The notes beneath the pieces were generated by a model. It was not told where the DNA came from and did not search any database. It saw only the letters and a program-made list of their open reading frames with translations. A stretch of DNA of 64,000 nucleotides from Syngnathus acus. Taxonomy: Eukaryota > Chordata > Actinopteri > Syngnathiformes > Syngnathidae. Positions 37,271-49,689 of the stretch are shown in pieces. The position numbers were made by a program, and so were the translations under genes. Position 1 is the stretch's first letter; each line of letters begins with the position of its first letter. The stretch is from assembly GCF_901709675.1 (NCBI RefSeq), contig NC_051091.1, positions 232,967 to 296,966 on the forward strand, given 5' to 3'.

Positions 37271-38001
37271 CCCCGTTGTCTTTGACTGAACTTGCATTGG
37301 ACCTTTGGGCAAAAGATAGTCAATGGGCACAGCCACAAAGTAACCGTCATGTTATCTTTTATTCCACAACATTTTGTGCCAGATAGATAGATAGATATTT
37401 GAAAGCCATTTGTGTCACACAAAATAGAGGTAATGACTCCAAGTTTGAACAAATTGAGTTAGCTTGATAGCTGGTGGGAAAGTAAAAAATCATTTGACCA
37501 CAGTTCCCGCGTGACCTTAGCGATCAAATCGGATCAACGGAAAAACGACGCTTACGAAGCTCTGAAAATGATTAAATATTAAACATCACTAAAATAAACG
37601 GTCTGAACTCAATGTTTTAACAAAGGTCACGTTGTTTGGACATGGGTGCGGACGGACCGAGAAAACGTCGACATGCGCACTTTGAGAGACATCTTGGGGA
37701 GAATATTCACCGTGTTTTGTATTCACTTCTGACAGCTTTATGTCGCCTGGTTATCTGCTTTCCTTGATAGCAGTCGAATGGTATGCTGGTGGGTTGGCCC
37801 TCTGCCTTGGAAGAAAAGGCCAAAAGTATGCAAAGAGCAGCCAGGAGGTCAGGGTGAGAAGAGATTGAAGAAGATGAGGGAGGGGCTGATGAGGGTAAAA
37901 GCTACAGTGTCTTTAATCGTCATATTTGCACCATTTTCTGACAGACGGCCTACCTACTGCTTGTTACAAAGTCCCATTTTCCTTCAAAAGTGAAACTAAA
38001 T

Positions 38002-41000
38002 TCATAAAGCAGAAGAATGTTGTGAACTTGCCTTCTTTTTTTGCGGTGGGTTGTGGCTGTGAGGAGACGTACTACTCTCCGGGTAGCCGCCGCCACCGCC
38101 GCCATAATGAAGTTCACTGTACGGCGGCGACGTACAGTCAGAACCTGCGTCCCCAAATAGCCCGTGGCCACTCAAGGAATTATGTAATGACTCTCCAGGG
38201 GAGAAGCCTCCTTCAGATAGAGAGAAGCGTTCGTCAGCGGCCACAGTGTTTCCCAAGTTTGCATTGAGGGGGGAGCAAGTGTAGATGAGGTTGAACTCTG
38301 TCCTGAAAGCCTGTTTCCGAGATAGGAGGGTTCGCTCTGACGTCGAACTCGACACCGGCTTGAAGGAACTCATTCGATCTGGGCAATCGGTTCTCAAAGA
38401 AGCTCCGGGAAGGAAAAAATCTTCGGCGGCTCCAGCCGAGTGAGAGCACAGCGAAAGATCCGGGAGCTGCGTCCGAGGGTTATCCGAGTCGGTCTGAAGT
38501 ACGAAAGAAATGACAACATGCGTACGTACGTACGTACGTATATGGTAAAGTGACATTGATACCAAACAAATGCGCTTTCGACAAACGGAGCTACCTCCGG
38601 AGAGACGGACTCTGGCCGGTCGACAGGCGATGCCTCGGGGGACGAGATATTCTAGAAACGCAGAGGAGGCGGTTAGATACAAGTCAAATGTATTTGTACA
38701 GCCAGCGCTAAATCACAAGCAGTCTCAAAGGGCTTCACAGAGACAACAATTGACAATTCATCTCAAAGTTGCCACTTGCCAGCGTCAAACATACAACCCA
38801 AATATTGACAAGCTTAGCGTAAATACGGCAAGTCTTGAAAAATCGTCTCATCGCCGTGAAGCATCAGACGAGGTGAACGGAAGCCCATCTTTAGCAGGCG
38901 GATGCAGCGAGCGTAAAGCTATTGGCACCAACGGCATGGGATCTGGCGACAAACAAGTCAACCTTACTACTCGGCTTACTTCAAATTGGAGCGGTGTGTT
39001 GCAGCGGCTGACGGAAAGCGAGGTCATCGGCGAGTACGCCAGGCCGTTGGATAACGAGGAGCCGTAGGGGTGGCGAAGATGCGCAAGTAGCGCATCGTCC
39101 TCAGGAAGGGGCGGCGTGATGGGCGACAGCGGGCGAAGCTCAGAGGATAGCTGCGACGTCTCCGTCGTGTACTTGGCGTGGCGCTTCTTCAAAGGTGCAT
39201 TGGATTCTAGGGTCAAAAATGGGGAGTGGTCTCAGGCACACACACACACACACACACCGTTTGCTGCGACCATGAATGCATACCGCTGGAAAAGGGATTG
39301 GGGGTGGATCTGCCGCTGGTGCTTTGTTGGGAGGAGGTGGACTCGGTGCCGTCCGCCACGCTGGCTAAACAGCTCTCGTCCTCCACCTGCTTGATCCATC
39401 TCTGCATCGATATACAAGCACGTTCATTCAATATATACAATGGAATGAACAGCCTGAGCTCAGCCTGTCGTAGGGTGCGGGACCTTTTTAAAGCAGCCGT
39501 AGGTGCCGTCCAACTGAAGCGGACGGGGCCGGCGTCTCTCGGGATTAAAAGGGGAGCCAAAGCGAATGTAGTGTCTGGGCGCGGTGCAGATGACAGAGTG
39601 GGCGAGGCCCGGCAACATGTTGAGGGTGGTGGCCAGCACGGTCGGATCCGTGGTTATCCGCAGCGGCCGCTCAACGGTCACTTCTTGCTGGATCTTCTCC
39701 CCTCCAGGAATCTTTTCATTCAACCATTCCGTCACCAGGTACTGAAACAACAATCGTTGGCTATGAAAAGAACTCAACTAGAAATGCAGGCTGTCAAAAC
39801 TCAATCATTGACTGACTAAGCACAACTGTCCAAGGCAAACGTCAAAAGTCTGATCCCGTCGAACCTTTTTGGTCTTGGGGTAGCGTAAATTGCCTCTGTT
39901 GATGCAGTTAAGAGCCTGGCCATCTTCATCTAAGAGTTGTCCGGCGGCCATCCCGCCGCTCTCCCTTTGGCCCAACTCCAAACCATACGGGCCGTGAAAA
40001 GCGTCCTCGTCTAGAGCGGCATTTTGCTCGGGCAAAGGAGCTGCTACGGCGGCGGCGGCGGCCTGCTGGGCTAGCGCTTGCCGTTGCCGCCTGGCACGTT
40101 GGGTCGAGCTGGAGCGGTACCGAGACATTCGGCTTTTGGGACGTGGTTTGGCGGAGCGTGCCGGTTTAGGAGGGGCGACGGGAGCGGGCAGATTTGGTAA
40201 GGAGCATTTCCCTTCAATCGTTTCCTATGAAAAACATCATTAAATATAGCTCTAGAAAATATTTCAGACTTTTTTCTTTCTTTCTAATACCGGTACTACT
40301 GACTGTGACATAGGTAGCGCGACGCGTGCTAACGCCCACTCCTGCGTTCTGGGCGACGGGGGCGGCTCTCGTCGTTCCCTCTTCTGTTTCCACACCATCT
40401 TCCTTTACATCTGCTCCCGTCTTCCTTCGTCTCTTTTCCAGAGTGTTCACGGTCTTAAATCCGAGACAAATTGAACAAAACATTTGGAATCAAACACAAA
40501 CACGATGCCATCATCAAAATGGCAGCTATTGAGCCTTGATTTTACGCGCTTTGGTCACGGCCCCCAAACACCGTACAAAGTCAAAGAACGAGCAGGTAAA
40601 TCTTAGCACTAGTCCTTCAGTTTCCGTGACAATTTATCATTTGATAAGAAGAAGTCGGCCATCATGAAGGGCTTTTCACGACTTCTGCTTCTGCTTCTAG
40701 GACAAAACGTCCCCCGCGACCCCAAATTTCTTTTCCCCCTTCCAAGACTTTGGAAATAACACGCTTTCAGGGTGAGCGCAATTCCAAAATTGTGGACCCC
40801 AAAGTCCGCGCAAAATCGAGGTTCGGCTGTAATGGGACAGGTCAATACAAACTTTTTTATTGCCGATGACAATTCCATTTTCATCCACCTCTCCTTCCTC
40901 AGCCTCTTGCATCTTCATTTCATCCAACAGTCCCTAATTGCAGATAATGATTCATGCTTACAGGTAAGGCTTTGCAAAGCAGTGATTAGAACCTGGAATT

Positions 41001-42226
41001 TGCTTCCCCACATGTACTACTTGGAGCTAAACTGCTTTGTTATTGACATACTGAAATGTATGGGCTCCATACCTCCGCATCGCTGTTTCTTTGCACTTCT
41101 TTGGCCTCTTGGTGGTGGTGGTGGTGGTCGCTAATGGGGAAAACCTGGAGTTCTCTTCTGCGGGCCTTTCTCTGCCGTGTCTCAGCACCGAGCAAAGGAG
41201 AGGGCGGCGCTACCGTCGCTAAGCTCTCCCCGGGGCTCACGTTATGTTTCTGCACAGGGCAATTCTGGTTTCCCTTATGGCAAGCACAGTCCACTTTGTA
41301 ATTGCTGATGGATGGATGGACGGATATCAGAACAAACGAACGAACGGTCGGGTTAATTGGAGCACATGGCAATAAAAGGCGCTAAATAAGCACATAGCAT
41401 CATCTATCCAAGCAAGAAATACTAGGTTACAAAGTGAACAAAACGAAAAATCAATTCTGCAAAGCGGTACTGACCAGCTGTTGAACTCGTAATCAAATCC
41501 GATGGTGACTTCGGCATCTTTTGCAATCGGACCGATGGCATAGATACACAGATGGATCATACCCCCGGCAATCACGTGACGCACCTGACAAAGGAGTCCA
41601 TGCGTTATTCTCCCAGAAGTGGGAATTAGCTGCAGAGAACTCACCTCGGCGTTGGGTGCGCAGGACCTTCGAATGAAGCGGGCATCATTTCCAAAGGTCC
41701 TTGCATCCACACACATCTCCACGCCATTGAATTTGGAGTAAAACAGTACAAAAGGGTAGGGCCTGAAAGACAGCAAAATGGGACATGGCCTGTGTTGTGC
41801 AAGGTACTTGTGGAAAAGATGTCCACTCACTTTGCCCCCATCACAATGCAAAGACATGTGTTGGAGTATAGTATATCTAAGGAGTGACTAAAATGCACAG
41901 TGTCTTTCGTTTCAAACCATGTCCTTTGCGTTGTCCGGGCTAAGAAAGAAAAGTACTTTGTACTTACTTTGTAAAAAATTGCCCATTGACCTCAAACTGT
42001 TGCTTGAGCATGACCTTCCCCCGATACTCGATAATAAGGACGTCAGGGTCGAGGTTCTTGGCGGCACGAAGGATCTTCCTGTGTTTCTGCACACGCGTTA
42101 CACGTCCCAACTGCAGCTGCGAGCGAGCGATAAAGCAACATTTCAAGAGATGCATTTTACAAGATGGTATTTTGACAGTAAGGTTGCCGTAAACATTGTT
42201 TTGCTCCTGGATGGATCACCCACCCC

Positions 42227-42267
<41 letters not shown>

Positions 42268-45200
42268 GCGTGGCTGTCTGCGTGGCTGTCTGCGTGGCTG
42301 TCTGTCTGTCTGTCTGTCTGCGTGGCTGCCTGCCTGCGTGGCTGCCTGCGTGGCTGCCTGCCTGTCTCTTTCTCAGTCTGTGGCTCGCAAAGCCCCATGC
42401 AGCTGAGCGAGCCTTTCTCCCTCTCAACGGTAGGTCACGCACGCATTCAGAATCCTGAAGCCCACTCCCTATGGCAATCTATTCAAGAAGGATGGCCGGG
42501 CCAACCTGCATCTGTGAGCCCAGCACAGTGTGATTACAGGCCAGCTGGGTGCGGTCGATGGTATCGGCGGCGGCGACGGACGGAAGACCGACGGGTCCGC
42601 TTTCTGCGCTTCCGACGGCGCGGCGAAGCCGGAGCAGCGTTTGGACGTCGGCGCTGTACTGGTTGGCTAAAGCCTCCTCGTATTGCTCCGTCCACTTGCG
42701 GATTCTACTCTCCCATCCCTCGGCCGTGATCCCGTCCAGCGCGCTGGCCTCCGTGGTGGAGTTCTTGACAAAAGAAAAGATGCACGGAGTCAAAGCGTAT
42801 TTACTACGTACGTACACGTACTGGACGGACGCGGGTCGTACCTTCATCCTCATAGACTTGCGAGAACCCTCCCGAAAAGCCTGAGAGAACACACGGCGTG
42901 AAAAAAGAGTCCTTTTTGAAAAGATGTGGCAACGAGTACTAGCGTGACATACTTTGACTTTCTTGCCCTTTGGTGTGGCACTGGCTTTTTCTGCGCTCTT
43001 TTTCCTCTTTTTGGATTTACTTCTTTTGACCCTGTTGACAGTCAGTTTGATGCTGGTGGGTGTATGCTGGGTGGCAGTGTAAGAGACGGTGGAAGGGGAG
43101 ACTTCTTCATCGCCGCTTTCGGTGGCACTGCTTTCTGCGGCTACCGAGAAAGCGCAAGTCCGTTGTCGCTCTCTTCGTGAACAGGTGCAAAGTGAAGTGA
43201 AGTCAAATACCTGAGACCATTTCCGTTTTCCTGTGCTGGCCATCCGTTGCTTTCCTCCCATCAAGTCCCCTGCGACAAAACAACATGATGGAAAATTAGA
43301 GTTGACAACATCCAGTGGCAATGAAACCGATGGATGAGGAGTAAATCAATGGAGCTTCAACCAATACATCTGCCAAAACAAACGTCTTCTACAATGACAT
43401 CAGTAACATGTATTTGCATGTTTACAAACATACTATATACCATACACAACTCATTGAATGGGAGACATTTGCAGCAAGTTCTACATGACTTGTCACGTAT
43501 TCATCGGGCCCACAGCTTTTGGAGGCTAGTGTGTGTGTGTATATATGGAGGCTTTTGCCAACAGTAGAATCATTTGGATGGCCGTATATGTCAGGCTTCT
43601 TTTTTCTTTTTTTTTTGCTGGGATACACAGGGCACATTGTCCGTGGCTCACCTGCAGTGGTCACATTTAATAAACAAGCCATCCGACATGAGAGCGCAGT
43701 GACACCAGTCGGCCGACGCCCCGTCCTCCTCCGAGGAGCTGTCGCTGTCTGCCGAGTTGTCCTCCGTCGTTTGGCTAGAACGGGAACCGCGGACGGCGCC
43801 GTTGAGATCCGTTCGCCCGACCGTGGTTTGAGAGAGCGGGGAAGCGGGCGGTGTGGGAGGAGGGGGGGCACCATAGTTGTGATCCTGACAACACACAACG
43901 GGAGACTGTTTTTTTTTTTTCCCCAAACAACAATTGTTCAGGCAAAAGAGGGAAACGTGAGGGCAAAAACAGTCCAAAGTACATGACGCTTACACAAGAT
44001 GAAGGCCTTCACACGTCAAAGGCCATCGTCGCAAAAAATACATGCGCATATCGTAAGAATGACTAAAAACGCTCGGTTTCCTTGTCCAAAAGTTTTCATA
44101 CATGATGGCGATGAAAGGCAAATGCAGTGGCAGGGAGCGATAAATGTTAGGTCAACCGTGAAATTAAACAAATGCAAAACAAAGTGAGCGTTGCCTTTTG
44201 GCACCTTTTTCCGACCACGGTCTCAGATTTGGAGGTGCTCATTTTCACACACAGCTACCGACCGACCGAGTTGGAAATGAAGTTGGAAACGCTTGAAGAA
44301 ACTACAGTACCGCAGCATCGGCAAATACCGAGGCCGCCACCGACCCGGCCGGCCGGACTGCCTCGATGCCTTGCCCGTCTCCAAAATGGTTCTATCTGTG
44401 ACAGCGGACCAAACTCTGCCATCAGCGACCAGTGTGCCCACATCGAGGAGTAGGAACGCATGTAGATTGGCACCCTGGAAGACCCTGCCCAGGGCGTAGA
44501 GTGGCTCCACTGTTCCACGGCCGGGAAGAAAAGCACAGCGCCCCGTCCCAATCTGAGATTCTACCTCCCGGCGGAGCCTCGGCTCCGTCCGTTCCATCCG
44601 TCCGTCCGTTCCATCCGTCCGTCCGTTCCATCCGTCCATCCGTTCCATCCGTCCGTCCATCCATCCATCCATCCATCCATCCATCCATCCATCCATCCAT
44701 CCATCCATCACCCCTGAATAAAGCTTACAAGGGAGGCTGAAGAAGGTGATTTGTACACGTTGAAGCAGACAGTAGTAGGAATGTGCATGTGATATTTGGT
44801 GGCGCTTGCTGATCATTTTGACCGCCGTTTACTTGTTAGAGCTCCATGAGCAGACAGGCACACGCCAGATAGCTCCCGTGTCTCGTCGAGGCACAATTAG
44901 CTTTCGACCGCTAAAGAGACAAGATTAGCAGAACAATTTCAGCCTTTCGCCAGACAGACATGGGGCTCCGCGTCACAGACGCCCGCCGTCAAGACAAGCA
45001 AAAAGCTCCATCCGTGCCCACCAGCGCCCGCCCACGTTAGCCACCGCCGCTGAGGCAGCCAGGCAGGAGCACCTTGTTCGCTGGACCTCCTGGCCGTGTC
45101 AGCCGTCCGTGGAGCCAAGAATCTCCCTCCGTCCACGCAGCCGTCGCAGGAGATGCGGTGGCGTCGCGCTGCCAGTCAGCACCGGAGGTCTGCTTATCAA

Positions 45201-46391
45201 AATTTCAAAGTTGGACTTGGAAAGAGCAGCAGACTTCCCGCAACGGGGATGAGCGTTCAGCCCGGCGCGGCGCGGCGCGGCCTGGCCTGGCCTGCTTAAA
45301 ACGCCTCACTTTCAGGGGACTTGCCAGGAAATGAAATGGATAAACGGGGGAGGAATTGAAAGCAAGCCTTCCTTCCGGATTTCAACGGATTAAATAAGGA
45401 CCCAATTTCAGCGTACAAAACCTTGCCCAAAACGTCTTGTTTGCGTATTCAGATGTTGAAGCAAAGACGTTCACGTCAATTTTGGAGTCCTTCATTTGAT
45501 GGATTCGCAATGATTTGGAATGGACAAATTGCCATCAGAGCCTCCAGTGACATTTTTTCTGCACGCAACATGTGGATGCGTGCTCAGCCAACGTGGAAAG
45601 TGGAAAAACAGTCGAAGGTGGGGAAATGGAAGCCTAAAACAAGGGAGCCACCCTGGAGAATCACAGACCAACGACTGAGCCTCGCTCGGCACGGTAGATT
45701 GAGAGCAAAGGGAAAGATGGCGCTGCGGTTGAAAAGAGCCAAGGTCAACAACCAAAAAGTGCTGCAAGGAAGAGCCCTTCGCAAAAGTCAACGAGAGGTT
45801 TGTTTCCGGCCGCAGCCCCTGAAATGCATTTTGCGATTTGAGATCACTTGGTGCGATCACTTTTGTGCAGTCGTTGCACAAAAACGCAACTAAGGAAAGA
45901 GTCATTTGTACTCACAGCATACGGTAGTCCGCAACACCCATGACTTTGTGCACTTCCACAAGTGTGGTTGTTGAAGTTTTTCTCATTCACGGCGGGGCTT
46001 GCTTCAACAGATTCAGGGCTGAAATGTTCAAAATCAACGTTAAGTGCAACCTCTATGAACATGGCAGTAAAGAAAATGCTAGATACAGTCTTGCCTCTTC
46101 ATACACACACGACGAGATGGAACTAAACCTCGGAAATTGCAGATGGAATGCGGATGCGTCATTTGATGCAACTCTTGAGCCGACACCAAACAACCTTGCT
46201 CTTTTTCTCTTCTTCTGGCTTTGTTTTCCAATCGAGAAGATGATTTTGCATTCAACCGAAAAGTCTCACGTGTGGTGTCGGGGTGCCATTTTTTGCCAGC
46301 GTAACGCATGGAAAACTTACTCGAATCCAGCAGCCATTTCTGTGTAAGACGTTTCAGGTGTGGTGACTCCTAGAGTGATTACTATGCTCAT
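38002..46391 (-). CDS. setd5: SETD5 chromatin regulator, apparently truncated at the C terminus
   Basis: SET-domain chromatin protein of the SETD5/KMT2E family that associates with HDAC3-NCoR and PAF1. Exons: 46391-46321 ([23 protein letters not shown]), 46018-45916 ([14 protein letters not shown]), 43884-43652 (PHD-like Cys/His region), 43269-43211, 43140-42953, 42880-42842 ([13 protein letters not shown]), 42763-42506, 42116-41968 ([20 protein letters not shown]), 41763-41645 ([16 protein letters not shown]), 41584-41475, 41304-41145 ([17 protein letters not shown]), a doubtful exon near 40938-40854, 40453-40304, 40224-39865, 39741-39484 ([20 protein letters not shown]), 39402-39284, 39206-38980, 38652-38595 and 38493-38032. 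SETD5 is a closer match than KMT2E. After PPQKKK only a GC donor (GCAAGT) or read-through to a stop at 38002 exists. The downstream exon starting VSLLEYRKR was not found, so a few hundred C-terminal residues are absent. Confidence 0.9.
38690..38790 (+). repeat. Dispersed teleost repeat fragment in setd5 intron
   Basis: The segment has phrases typical of a widespread fish repeat ('aagtcaaatgtatttgtaca', 'aaatcacaagcagtctcaaa', 'gggcttcacag'). It sits between the exons at 38652-38595 and 39206-38980. Class unknown. Confidence 0.5.
42230..42365. repeat. (CTGT)n and (CTGCGTGG)n array in setd5 intron
   Basis: CTGT units, then alternating CTGT and CTGCGTGG units, then CCTG units, ending about 140 bases before the exon at 42506. 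Confidence 0.92.
44280..44580 (-). pseudogene. LINE reverse-transcriptase relic
   Basis: On the minus strand the frame reads [20 protein letters not shown] then [19 protein letters not shown]. This resembles the teleost LINE RT segment of pattern E-Q-I-(E/G)-(E/T)-xQCGF-PGRGT-D-L-TL-RV-EGA, followed by a degenerate copy of the next motif. Frameshifts and the missing flanking motifs show it is dead. It lies in intron 2 of setd5 on the same strand as the host gene. Confidence 0.65.
44590..44710. repeat. (CCGT)n/(CCAT)n microsatellite
   Basis: GTTCCATCCGTCC-type units followed by about 60 bases of pure CCAT, directly beside the reverse-transcriptase relic. Confidence 0.95.
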
Positions 46392-47418
46392 GACGTCCGT
46401 CCGGCACAGCGACACTCGGGTGGTTGGGGAAGGGGGGAGGAAGGGGAGGGCGGGCTACAGCGAGGGCTAGCAGCACAGGATGGAGTTGGGAGGGGAAGGA
46501 CAAATTAAAGGGCTCCGACTACAGTGAGCAACCACTCCAGTGTCGAGGAGCCGCCGCTGAGCCGTAGCCCTCGGCTGACACTCATGGGGGGGGGGGTGGG
46601 GGACCTGTGGACACACAAGAGGGGAGGCACTTGTTACACAAAGCCACGGACTCACAATTCAAGAGATGTCGCTCATTTAAGACAGCAACATGTTCCAATC
46701 TAGAAGATAGAAACTTGAGGGTCTCCGAGTCAGCGGTCGGTCGGCAGCGCAGCACGCTAAAGCCGAATAGATCTGTATTGTCACACATGTACAACGAACG
46801 TATCAGCAGAAAGTGGGCAATGCCGAGCCCTCGGATTCTCTCAGAGCAGAGACTAAGCAACTTTGTGTTTCAGGTTGGGATATGAACGGTGAGTAAACCT
46901 AGAAGGCCGGCCTGGGAACCCACAAAATGAAATAGAGCATGCGTACAGCACCAAGCAATGCAATGTGCTGGCCAATTGAATAATAGGACAATTGCAAGAG
47001 CCCTCCGCCGGCCGCAAACATTGCCTAAGTGTCCCCCACAAATACAAGGTGGCGGGCGGCAACCCCGAACGGAGAGAGCACTAGCACTGCACGTTCCACT
47101 TCTATCCCACTCAATCACCTGAACTACACTTTGATGAAAAGATGTGCCCATTGGATTTGAGTGAGAAGCAGGTTTGCAAACGTTTGCTTTCTGCGGCAAA
47201 AGTTGCACTTGAGCAAAGCGGAGGCTCTAACAGAAAACAAGAGCTCCCCACTAAAATACGAGCAGTTGCTCAAGGCTGCTGGGCTGGGGGTTGCTAAGGT
47301 GGGGGAGGGAACAGCAAGTCACCAACCAAGCGGATCGGTTCCGTCGATTGCCCGCACGGAGGGGGTACCAAAAAAGAAGGGGGGAAAAAAAAAAAAACAT
47401 CAACAACAGCCGAGCTTT

Positions 47419-47848
47419 GAGTCGGATTCACACGCTCGGGCGAGGTTAGGAATGTAGCCATAGATGTACGTTATGAAAACACAGAAAACGGGCCTAAATA
47501 TGTATCGTAAAAATCTCAATAATGTCCAAAAAGGTTTGCTAGAATGACGAATGTCAATTTGGGGGGGGGCTAACGTGAGCTACAAGAGCAGTTGATCACT
47601 TTTGGTAGCTAACACAAGCCACATCCATGTTCCGAGTCGGATTCACACGCCCGAGGGAAGTTACAAATGTCGCCAAACACACAAGTTATCAAAACAGCGC
47701 AAATGGGGCAAAAACATGGATGGTAAAATAACAACGATAATGTCTTGAAATCACCCAACTGCTTCTCTCTCGAAAAGTATTTTTGGAGCCAAAGTAAACT
47801 CCAAGAGCAGCTGGTCGCTCTTGCTAACACAAGCCACATAGATGCTAG
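47419..47848. repeat. Diverged tandem duplication, 215-bp period
   Basis: Unit 1 starts with 'gagtcggattcacacg' at 47419 and unit 2 with the same bases at 47634. Shared blocks keep order and spacing: 'gttat.aaaacag', 'aataatgtc/gataatgtc', 'aagagcag.tg.tc.ct' and 'ctaacacaagccacat'. The units are roughly two-thirds to three-quarters alike by eye, so this is an old duplication. Confidence 0.85.
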
Positions 47849-48879
47849 CTAGCTAGCTAGCCAGCTAGCTAACTAACTAACTGCATCGAGGATATTTGAG
47901 GAAAACGCGACTGGGCCCTTTTAGCGTTGCTATCATAACGATGAGACGAATCGATCGAACAAATTGCAAAAATATAAATCCTACAATTTGATTGCAACTC
48001 TTAGTATTTGACATAACTCATGGCATAAGTTGAATTTTGGTGAACTGACCACGGGCTTTTGGCACTTTCCGAAATTAATTAACTAACAATAGCGGGGGTC
48101 GGTTCTCATGCTTGCTGGATAAACACTCCCAACTAACATGGTGTACTTCAACACATACATTTTGTGTGCGTGTGTGTATAAATACATACATACACACAAC
48201 ATTCATACACAACATAGATACATACACGCGCGCGCGCGTACACGTACACAACAAACCAAGCACCCTTGTTGGTGGACTCATGTTTGGGAGACATTCAGGT
48301 CGCACAATCATGAAATAGTACAGACAGCAGACGCTATCCCACTACCTGTGATAACTTCAGTGGGTGGTAAATAATTAGCTTGCTATGTTAGCTTCTTAGT
48401 TGTGCCAAAATGACGATCATTTTGCAAGAATGTCACTGTCTCACACAACTGATGATAATGTTAACTAGCATAAGAATCAGTCACTGACCTAAAGATGCAT
48501 GATAAAGTTGCACAAACGAGGCAAATTCCTTGGAGTAGCCCAACATCAAATCCAATCATAGCAGTAGGCCCGTCCGTCGGCCGCGGTGTCTCCTGTCTCC
48601 CTATGCCTTCCAAAGTATCGCTCTGCAGCGGACGGAAACAAACTTCTCCACGTCTCCCACAAAAAAAAAGAAAGTGAAATCCTTAGCTCCTTACAAATGC
48701 ACTGCATTCGTGGGGTGAATCCGATCAATTCCAGGCGAACGAATGAATTTATTTAAAAGTGCAGCCTATCTGCAATTACTCATTTTATTGAGGTACTCCT
48801 GTCTATGTTATTGGGCTCTTATTCGGCCTCGGCTCTTCGCATTTGAGAAGACCGCCCCCCCCTGCTCGCCGGCATCCAC

Positions 48880-48881
48880 GG

Positions 48882-48917
<36 letters not shown>

Positions 48918-48985
48918 CGGCAGGCAGGCAGGCAGGCGGCAGGCAGGCAGCCACGCAGGCAGGCAGGCAGGCAGGCGGGCGGGCC
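48880..48985. repeat. (CAGG)n microsatellite
   Basis: CAGG units with CGGCAGG and CCACGCAGG interruptions, upstream of setd5. Confidence 0.92.
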
Positions 48986-49689
48986 CATGCAAGCGAAACT
49001 GACGTGCAACTACGCCATGGGGTTTCCGTGTCGACCGTGCAGGGGCTCGATTGGGTGGCGCTTCCGAAGATGTTTACGGGGAGAGATTTGTGTCAAAAAT
49101 TCTTTCCGCGATTTGACCTTGACCTGTGTGTGCGTGCACGCGCGTTTTAGTCATTCACACAAAGAAATGTCCAAAACTCGAGAACATAAATTGCGTGTGA
49201 AGGTTGAGAGACTGAATTAAAACTTGTGGAGTAACATTGAATGACCTTTTTCAAAGACTGCCAATCAGCTGAACAGAAGAACGAATGTAGAAATTACGCA
49301 AAAAAGTGATGTCATTTTTATGTTGGTTTTGTAATGCAGAAAAAGTTGATTTTTTGCTAACTTTGGCAATTAGCAGGCATCAATTTAAAGTTAGAACTGT
49401 AGGAATTTACATTTAAGTGATTTACATGGGCGCTCATGTGGAACTGACCACCAGCTCATGAGGTGGCTTTAGACAGGAGGTCAACAAAAGTCACGTCAAA
49501 ACATTCACAACAAATGCAGAGACCAGCAGATTTGAGCTTCCCTACCAACAAAAAGGTTTACATTGACACAATTTGGTATTTAAAAAAACAAACAAAAAAA
49601 ACACTACGTGTGAAATCAGTTCCATTAAGCAATTTATTGAGGGCAAAATATATGGTGACAGTTTTCATGTCAAACCAAATTATGACACG

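Larger units (their letters stand above)
43885..45915 (-). other. Large setd5 intron 2
   Basis: Two kilobases between the PHD-like exon and exon 2. It contains a reverse-transcriptase relic (about 44280-44580), CCGT/CCAT microsatellites (44590-44710) and otherwise nothing coding. The open plus-strand frame at 45423-45893 has no recognisable domain. Confidence 0.6.
46392..49689 (-). other. setd5 upstream region and intergenic DNA to ap5b1
   Basis: No conserved protein is found on either strand. About 46392-46620 is GC-rich and probably contains the setd5 5' UTR and promoter. A diverged tandem duplication lies at 47419-47848, a GCTA/ACTA repeat at 47846-47883, CATA/CA/CGCG repeats at 48186-48245 and a CAGG array at 48880-48985. 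Reverse AATAAA (TTTATT at 49633-49638) marks the likely ap5b1 3' end. Confidence 0.55.

Noticed and set aside
38570-39067. 165-codon plus-strand frame
   Set aside because: Overlaps two setd5 exons on the opposite strand and a dispersed repeat; no family match.
42196-42729. Cys/Leu/Ser-rich plus-strand frame resembling a secreted peptide
   Set aside because: Produced by the CTGT/CTGCGTGG array and antisense of a setd5 exon.
45423-45893. 156-codon plus-strand frame in setd5 intron 2
   Set aside because: No domain, no splice context and lysine/arginine-rich chance composition; not supported as a gene.
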